This document shows positions 37,001-46,000 of a stretch of DNA of 64,000 bases, in pieces. How positions within the stretch are numbered: the first letter of the stretch is position 1; each line of letters begins with the position of its first letter. Position numbers and translations under genes: made by a program. The notes beneath the pieces are model-generated. The model saw nothing but the letters and a program-made list of their open reading frames with translations, ran no database searches and was not told the DNA's origin. This stretch comes from Actinernus sp. WN-2022 (lineage: Eukaryota; Cnidaria; Anthozoa; Actiniaria; Actinernidae): contig JAOWCC010000936.1 of NCBI GenBank assembly GCA_030867875.1, positions 18,174,095 to 18,238,094 on the forward strand. Direction: 5' to 3'.

Positions 37001-40000
37001 CTTTAAAATATAGATCTTAAAGTGTTGGGTAAAAATCTGCTTCTTCTAATCATGTTGAGCTTATTAGCGAATCCTTTTTTTACCTCAGCTTTGTGTTGAC
37101 ACCGTAAGAACGTCTCTTTGTTAATTAAGCCGCCGGTCAAATAAATAATATCTCATAGGAATACCCTTTGTGGAACCTTGTCAAATGTGAACAAAGTTCT
37201 TTAAGCCGCCTATCAAAAAAATGATATCTCATAGGAATACCATTTTGTGAAAACCTTGTCCAATGTGAACTAAGTTCGTTAAGTACCTCGAACCTCGGCA
37301 TTAACCCTAATACAACGGCGTACGGCCCTCGTGTTGTATTGGGATTAATGCTGAGGTTCGAGGTATTTAATTCTAACTTATTATCACATTGGCTCGGTTT
37401 TCTTTGTTCTTTGACGGGAGAATATATATATTATCCCCTCACTTTCTTTTTTCCTTTGCGGGGGAATATATACTTCACTTGAATTTTAATGTGTATCGGC
37501 CACTCGGCTTACTCCCTCGCGCATCTCCTAGTAACTTAGAACTACTGAATTACGTTTTACCTACAGAGAAGTAACTTGAAAGAAGAATGTCCTAACTGAA
37601 CACACAACAAGCTACGTAAAAGAACCGAGACAAAAAACAATGAGAAGGCTTGTGAACAGTAATGTTATGCAACTTTGCACTATAAAGCAGACAATGTTTT
37701 CTAATGATTTATGAAAACAGGTATTGCCTTTATTGCGTCCAACGATAAAACCTCGCCATTGTGAAAAATAAGCATTTTATCGTCCTTCTGCTCGGGGGTA
37801 TGGGATTTATTCACCTCGGACGGAACCCTCGGCGAATAAATCCCATACCCCCGAGCGGAAGGATGATAACCCTTACTTACACCGGAGGGGAGGGGGGCGA
37901 AATCGCTAGAGGGTGCCGAGGAAGCGGAGGGGGGGGGGGGGGGGGGGGATTCACTAGCGAATTCACGGGGGGACGAAATCGCTGGTACACCGGTACTTTC
38001 ACTTTCTCCGTTCGTCCTTGCATATTTTCGGTACTGATACGTGTAGTTAAACCTAAAGATCGCAATCTAAAGCGAAAAATAATCACGGCTTCGTTACGAA
38101 AATTTTCAACATCTCTGCTCCATCCCAAGAAATGGCTGGAGCGCATGAAGTTAACTGCTGGGTTAACGATTAAAGATCTTACATCCAGTACTAATCGAAA
38201 CGTGAGTGGATGCCACCAGTAACTCCCCGCTCATGCTGCGGATGACCCATATGTCAATTAAGGAATTCATTAGGTTACTAATGAACCGTCTATCCGTCGT
38301 AGTCTCCCTGAGCGTCGCGTGACGACAAAGGAAACGGCTGCGAGGGAGACTATCTATATCGGTGATCACTCACTTCCTAATTCTTCCCAACTCTCTCTAA
38401 GTAAGAACATCTCGTCCTAACGCGAGGGATTCCAGAACATGCCTGGGAAGCCCAATAATGTCGATGCATCTATTTTGTACATGCTGAAGTTCCGTCGTCC
38501 ATGAGGTATATCAGATACCGCGTATCTCAGGCCGTTGACGTAATATGCCGTTTATATTTGTTTAAGTAATGGTCCAGATGAGAACTGTAGTGCTCCACGG
38601 CAAGGAATGTTAAAAGGTGTTAATTTTCTATTATTCTTTCTCGTAAATTCATTTTTTGTGGTTTTATTATATTTTTGATCAAACTAACTATGGTTTAATT
38701 TCGAAGAATATCCTATGTGGGGAAAGTTCTCAAATTTTCGATTTAAAAATCTTTTGTTTTCTCTATATCCGATTGGCTGGATGGTGGCTTGTCTGGGTTT
38801 TCTAAGAAAAAAGAGCCAATAACATAAAAAATACTTTATTTTCGAGATGTAGATTGGACTGTAGACACCTCCTAAAGCACTAAGGCATATTCAAGCAAAA
38901 TCGTATGGGAGGGAGACTCATTGCCGCAGAACAATGGTTTCTACTACAGTTCTTATCTGGACCATTACTTAATTGACTGCAAGCAGTACATACAGAGTCA
39001 TCGTATCGCGTTATAAGTTAATGTACGATGAGCTGTACCGCTCTAGCCAATCGGACCGCCGCATATTCGGCATAGGAAGCCTCCATAACTTACGTCACGT
39101 GTGAATTATCATTTTAAGGCTATTTGTTAAAGTGCCTATCACCCTTTTGCAATTTTGATAGCTTATGAGCCTCCGAAAAGTTTTGAGTACTTCTGTGAAG
39201 AAAGTTTTGGTTTAAATTGAATCCTTTATATTCTACGCTTGTTTGAAATCGTGTAAATGTGACCTTTCCTGACCCATGACCGCGTAAGTAAAAGCCTGGG
39301 TCGAAACCTGGGTAGACGTCATCTCATTAAATGCATTATTCTCCATTGCGCCTTTTTATCACAACAACATCGATGTATAGCAAATATACACAGTTTGTGA
39401 GTTATTAGTAAAGAAAAAAGTCATTTTAGTTAACATGTTAAGTATTTCTTCAAATGATTGCAAAGCCGAATAATTATATGACGTCAAAATGACGTCTACC
39501 CAGGTTTCGACCCAGGCTTTTACTTACGCGGTCATGGGTCAGGAAAGGTCACATTTACACGATTTCAAACAAGCTCATAAGCTATAAGCTATCAAAATTG
39601 CAAAAGGGTGATAGGCACTTTAAATAATACCACATACTCACATAATCGGCGAATAAAAGGTTCACTTACTTGTTGTGCAGCGCTATGTCCGGTACCCAGA
39701 CCTCTTTTGGGCTGAAGCGAGTTTTCCACATCCCATCGACGGCAGAACGTTCCCATCTTAAAAGCTTGTCAGTCCACTTCTATATGTAAAATACATAACC
39801 CAGTGTTGAGAGAGTATGCATGTGATTACATATACGAATTAGCCGCTTATCATATTGTTTTTGCATTGTGCAGGAATTATTTTATTGATAGACTCTAAGT
39901 TTATTTGATAAGTAGCAATTGTGAGTAGCTCTTTATATCAACATATTCGTGCATGTGTAAATCAGTCCTGTGTAGAATATATGCAGACTAGAATTCCATA

Positions 40001-43000
40001 ACAGGTCTTTGATTTCGTCGGTTGCGAATCCGAAACAAAGTATACTGTATTTTATTTAGAACCTGGTCAGATAGAGCCATCATCATAATTGATTACGATC
40101 TCTTATTGTATTCAAATTACTGCTATGTTTCTTATTGTCCCCGAAGTATACAAACCTGGATTACCCACGTATCCAAGGTAATCAACTGATTCTTGGTGTC
40201 CTGTGGAAAGAAACAAAAATGATAAAGGCGTGAGAAATGTCTACGATATTACAACGTTGTCACGACAACATCCAAACACGTCTCAGAAAATTCAACACCC
40301 CACTCCTTCCCCAGATATCCTCGATAACAGGGACATCTATTTGCTACAGACATTTACAGTGTTCAAAAATACAGCACTGTCTATGCCATGTTTCCATGTT
40401 TCCAGTATGGTTGCAGACCTGTTTTTGATATTTTGTTTTCAGTGAATCTTTTAAAAAAAACACTTGTTAGAGCAAGTCTCCCAGTACTGAATATTTTCCC
40501 CTTTGTCTCCAAGGCCACCATAACTTTCATTGAGTCATCGCTGGCCTCAAATTGACATTTCCAAAAATGTGCGACATCTTACGCCCACGACCAAATGGCA
40601 AAATGATCGCAGCAGTGTTTACTTATGTGTGCAGTTCATTTTGGACACACTTTTGGAAACCTCATTCAAGGGAGCACGGGAGACTTGCCTGCCGCCATCT
40701 TGAAATTCCTTTATTACAATGCGACTTTCCGCTGACAATAATTGATGTTGGCGTTCACGAGACCCGTAGTGCCGAGCGATCCCCGAAGCGGAGAGTGTAA
40801 CTAGAACAGCGGGGAGTGAAACTGTGGTGCACGTGACGTCTATGAATAGTTGTATGAACCAATTGGAAACAAGAACTCGGAGTGTGTCTTCTACTGATGC
40901 TCGTACCAGTTTCCTAGGAAACGATTTCGGCGGTAATGACTGCTGACTGGTTTGACATTTGAAAATCGCAGACCGACTGTCTTGTTGATTTCAAGTCTAT
41001 AAATCGCTGCGACAAGTCTGAAGTTTATTAATAAATGTCGCCGGGTATTTGAAGAATTGTTAACACTGATGGCTTAACAGTTACAATCAAACGAGGAACG
41101 ATTAACCTACAAACGGGGAAAATCCTTTGAATTCAGCTGATATATTTTTAATAGGTTCTATTAAATACTTCAGAAGTTTTGAAATAATTAAGGCAGTCGT
41201 TCTGTGATTTTGAAAACACTAGCCGCCGTAACACAACCCTTCAGTTACTGCATTAATTTGCCTCAAAATAAAATACAACTTCGCAGTTTCTGGCACCGAA
41301 ACGCAGCTATCCTGACTCGCTTGACATCCTAGTCGTAAATAATCTGCATTTTAGGCAACCTGAGGCAACTTAAGGCTGCTAAAGTCACAGCGCTGGTTGG
41401 ACAAGAAGGGCCGCCATTTTCAACTTCCTTCGCACACAAAGGCGAGAAAATTGATTTCTGCATGGATTTTCACCAGATAAAAACTCTCTGAAACATCTAG
41501 GGTATCTATACTAAATTTCCAGCAGGATATACTGGCTTATATAAACTTACGAATTTCGACACGAAATAATTCACCACAGACTTCTGACTGACTCTCACTG
41601 TCTAGGTAAAACGAGACCTCTGCTAGCAGGGAATTAGCTTCTTCATCTATGTAATTTTACTTGCTTTGGCTACTCCCTTCTAGTTTGTGTTGCGTCCACT
41701 GAGGACGTACTTTGTTGAAATCCGTGCCTAGCAACACAGGGTGCAGAGTAGTACGCCCTGAGTATTTTACGTACTTGCTCTCCTTTGTATCGCCGCCATC
41801 TACCGTAGTACAGCGGTAATACTTCAACAAAACAAGATGGCGGCGATACAAAGGAGAGCAAGTACGTAAAATACTCAGGGCGTACTACTCTGCACCCTGT
41901 GTAGCAACGGCTCCTGTGCCTAGCAATTTGTTACGAGCATCAAGCTACAGAATTTTAACGGTTTCACTCCCCGCCTTTTCTCTTCCCTTCGGGCCTCGCT
42001 CGGCACTACGTGCCTCTTCGGGACTCGCTCGGCATTACGAGTCTCGTTAGCGCCAACATTAACTATTGTCAGCGGAAAGTCGCATTGTAATAAAGGAATT
42101 TCAAGATGGCGGCTAAACCAAGTCTGCCGTGCTCCCTTGCCTCATTACGCTTCATTTGCACATAACGTAAGCTTGGGTTTTCATTGGAGTTACGACTTGT
42201 GGGCTTGATTTAAGACTGAGAAACTGCAAAAAGGTATGTTATGGCGGAGTTTGTGACAGTAATAATTAGTAAATGAACTCCTTCTGGTGTTAATGTCGAA
42301 GGTGAGAGATGGTTCGAAATTTAAAAATGAAAAATTGGCCTAGAAGCGAAGCTTCGGCAAACTGCGATATTTTGAGGGCCATCTATAAGCCAAAAGTGGA
42401 AAGCCCAATAACTTCTTAAAGCCATTCCAAAGCAGACGGGCATGCTGATTGGTTTAATGTTTTAGATAAGAAAGTGACGTACTGACGACCATTCCCTTCA
42501 AAGCCGCAAAATTAAAAGACAACCCTTTGTAATAAGAGATACACTTTAGAACATATAATTATATTGTTGAATAAGCCGGCGAAAACCAGGTCGTGACTCG
42601 TGTAATACGGTCTCATATTGCACTGACTCCTTTTGGCCCGAATTTACACTCGAAAACGCCAAGCCATATATAATAACACTGATTAACTGGTTAACTTACC
42701 ACTTTAACAAGCTTGGTTATTTCGAGGGCGAACGTGACATTAACGATTTCTTTACCATAGTTAACAGGTCCAACAACGCGGTCATACGTTGCCAGGATAT
42801 CTGAACGCACTTTGGTCATTGCTTGATCACTCCGTTTTGACGAGGCACACTTGCCGACTATTAAGAAAAGATTGAGGAGAATAATTAGATTGTATTGTAA
42901 CCCAGATGTAAATTCTATAAAAATATCGAAGAGAAGCTTATTGGAGTGCTCAGTTATTTACTGCTCGCAGGAGCAGATGCGATTTTGACTTCCGGTTTAT

Positions 43001-46000
43001 GCTAGCCTGAGAAAACAGCCGACTCGGGCGATATGAGTCGGCTGTTTTCTCAGGCTAGTTTTATGCGTGTCCACCGGCCACCCGATAGTTTTAATACTTA
43101 CACATGTTTGTAAATTTTATTTGTGGTTTACCTGAAAGGTATTCATGAATGAATGAAGTAAAATGTTCAAAAGTCGGAGCAAGCCGTAGCGGGTGCTTTT
43201 GTCGCTGGAAAATGAAAAGTTTGGTTTATTGTGTGAAAGAAAATAATACTTGACAATAAACTCAATCCGATAATTTTGAAGGAATCGTTCAGGACTCGAA
43301 AGGCGCCTAACTGTACTTGAACCTAGAGAAAGGTAAATAATTAATACTTTGCACCGAGCAAAAAGGTAACGGCAGGCGTACGGCGCCGTATTGGGGCTTG
43401 TTTCAACGGTTCACCACACGGTTCACCATTTTTTGGTAACACCGGTTACCCCTTCAACCCTCTAAAAGTAAATTGAAGTATATATTTTTAACGGTAAATA
43501 AATGGTGAACTGTTGTCATTTTTCAGACTTTTTCTTAAACCTCTGTTAAATCATGGCATTTTGAAACTGCTTTGGATGCTCTTTCCAACGACGCTATTGG
43601 CTTGGCGATCTGATGAAGTTATGAATGGTGAACCGTGTGGTGAACCGTTAAAATATGCCACAATACTGCAGAAATCGGTGTTATTTTTCAGAATTTTCCT
43701 TAAACCTGTGTTAAATCATGACATTTTAAAATTACTTTGGATGCTTTGGATGCTCTTTCCAACGACGCTATTGGCTTGGCGATCTGAGGAAGTTATGACG
43801 TCATTCTGACGTCACAGAATGGTGAACCGTGTCTTGAAACGTTGGAAAAACCGCTAAAACAGCCTCCAATACTGATGAAATCATCTTTTTGCGTCATTTT
43901 TTGAAAAGGTTTTCGTACATTACTGTCCTTTGCATTCACTGCTTCAAAAAGTATTTTTTTACGGCTGTTTTAAAAGCAGTTTAGCTCTCTACTGTCATTT
44001 ATATTCAATGCAGCACATGGTTTTAACTTCGTGACATCATTCTGACGTCATTAAGCAGCGATGGACTTCAAGAATAATACACAAGATGTACATTCCAACA
44101 ATAAAAGAACCTACCAAGTTAGGCTAGAATGCTCTTATTTTTTTTTATTCTACAGCCGATTCTTCGAATTAGCCCTCAGAATGTCTGACAAGCTTCTTTC
44201 AGGAATTGGAGGTAGAATATCGAGAAATAAAAGAATTCTAGCCAAACTTGGCAGGATATTTTATTGTTTGCATGTGTATCATGTTTGAAGTCCATCAGTG
44301 CTAAATGACGTCATAATGACGTCATGAAGATAAACCATTTGCAGCATTGAATGTAAATGAGTGTAGAGTGCAAAAATGTTTGTTTAAAAGCCGTACAATG
44401 ATATGTTTGCAGCAGTGAATGAAAAAGGACAGTAAAGTACAAAAAAATTTTTTTTAATGAAATGAAAAAACGATTTCTGCAATATTGGAGGCTGTTTTAG
44501 CGGTTTTTCCAAAGTTTCACCACACGGTTCACCATTCTGTGACGTCAGAATGACGTCATAACTTTCTCTGATTGCTAAGCCAATAGCGTCGTTGAAAAGA
44601 GCATCCAAACTAGTTTTTTAAATGTCATTATAAAACATGGGTTTAAGGAAAATTCTGAAAAATAATAACGATTTCTGTAGTATCGGGGCTTGTTTTAACG
44701 GTTCACCACACGGTTCACCATTCTGTGACGTCAGAATGACGTCATAACCTCATCTGATCGCCAAACAGTTAGCACCATTCGATAGAGCAGCCGAAGTAGT
44801 TTCAAAATGTCATGATTTATCGCAGGTTGAGATAAAAAGTTGGAAAATGGCAACGGTTCACCCCTTCATCCCTCTAAAAGTAAATTGAAGTATATATTTT
44901 TAACAGTGAAAAAGGGTGAACTTTTTCTTAAACCTCTGTTAAATCATGGCATTGTAAAACTACTTTGGATGCTCTTTCCAACGACGTTATTGGCTTGGCT
45001 TTTACTGACAACTGACAACCGAAAAATAACTGACAACTGACAAATTTGTTTTTTGTAGGTCAAACATTGTAAATGTTCTCTAGTATTGATTAACTAGGGC
45101 TAACTGACAAATGGCCAAAATTTTAACTGACATTTATACCTCCCCCCCCCCTCCCCCCACCCCTCGCCCATTCAGACCCTCTCTAAAGATAGCTTACTTT
45201 CCTTCGTCTACATTGAAGTTTATATTATAAAACAAATAATAGATGGTTCTCTTTGTTCTATAACAAAATAATGAGGTCTTGAAAAGCTGCTAAATGCACT
45301 CGCGTTCCGCTCGTGCATCCGCAGTTTTTCAAGACCTCGAGCGTGCATTATTTTATTATAGAATAAGGAGAACCATCTTTTATTTGTTAAATATATAATC
45401 GTCAAATCTCATGAAGGTTGTCCATTTCAGGCCTAAAACACAAATATGTATTATATATATATTTATTATAGTCAGATCGCGATTGGAATATAGTTTAGGT
45501 CCCTTAGGTCCACGTCAGGACACTTGAAACAAATATTTTGCAATACATCCCATAATTGCAAGTATAAATTTTAGCATTATTCCAACAAGGTATATACAGT
45601 ATGTGCTTACATTAGTATATTTCCGCTCCGACTACCTAGTACTGATAAGACCCGTCCATGAGCCATATATCAGAATTACACAAAATACTTCCTTTAAAGG
45701 GGCTGGGTCACCTGGTGCCCGTGCGCAGTAAGTATGCTCTTGAGGTAATTAGCATATAATAAATATTCAAAATTCTTCTGCGATCGCAATGGTTTCTTTC
45801 GCAAGCAACAGTAGCATTGTATCTGATTGGTCAGTTCAATGAGAGCTCATTTCTGATTGGTTGAGGGTAAGATTGAAACCCTTTCAATGTTAGCGGGTAG
45901 ATTTTGTGTAAGAAAGTAAAATTCAGTTACGGAAGTTCACCTCGATTTATCCGAAAATACAGCAGTGAAAGTCCGGCTAAATGTGTACAAAAACTCTTCA

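Noticed and set aside
37761..38222. 153-aa frame with poly-Gly
   Set aside because: It spans a hairpin and a 20-G run; the opposite strand gives a poly-Pro frame. Low complexity.
41657..41861. Two short minus-strand frames
   Set aside because: They are produced by the 68-bp inverted repeat; the same peptides appear in the duplicated unit for the same reason.
43513..45040. Frames of 60-100 aa across the TGACGTCA element
   Set aside because: They repeat the same peptide blocks in several modules and change with homopolymer length between units, so they are repeat artefacts.
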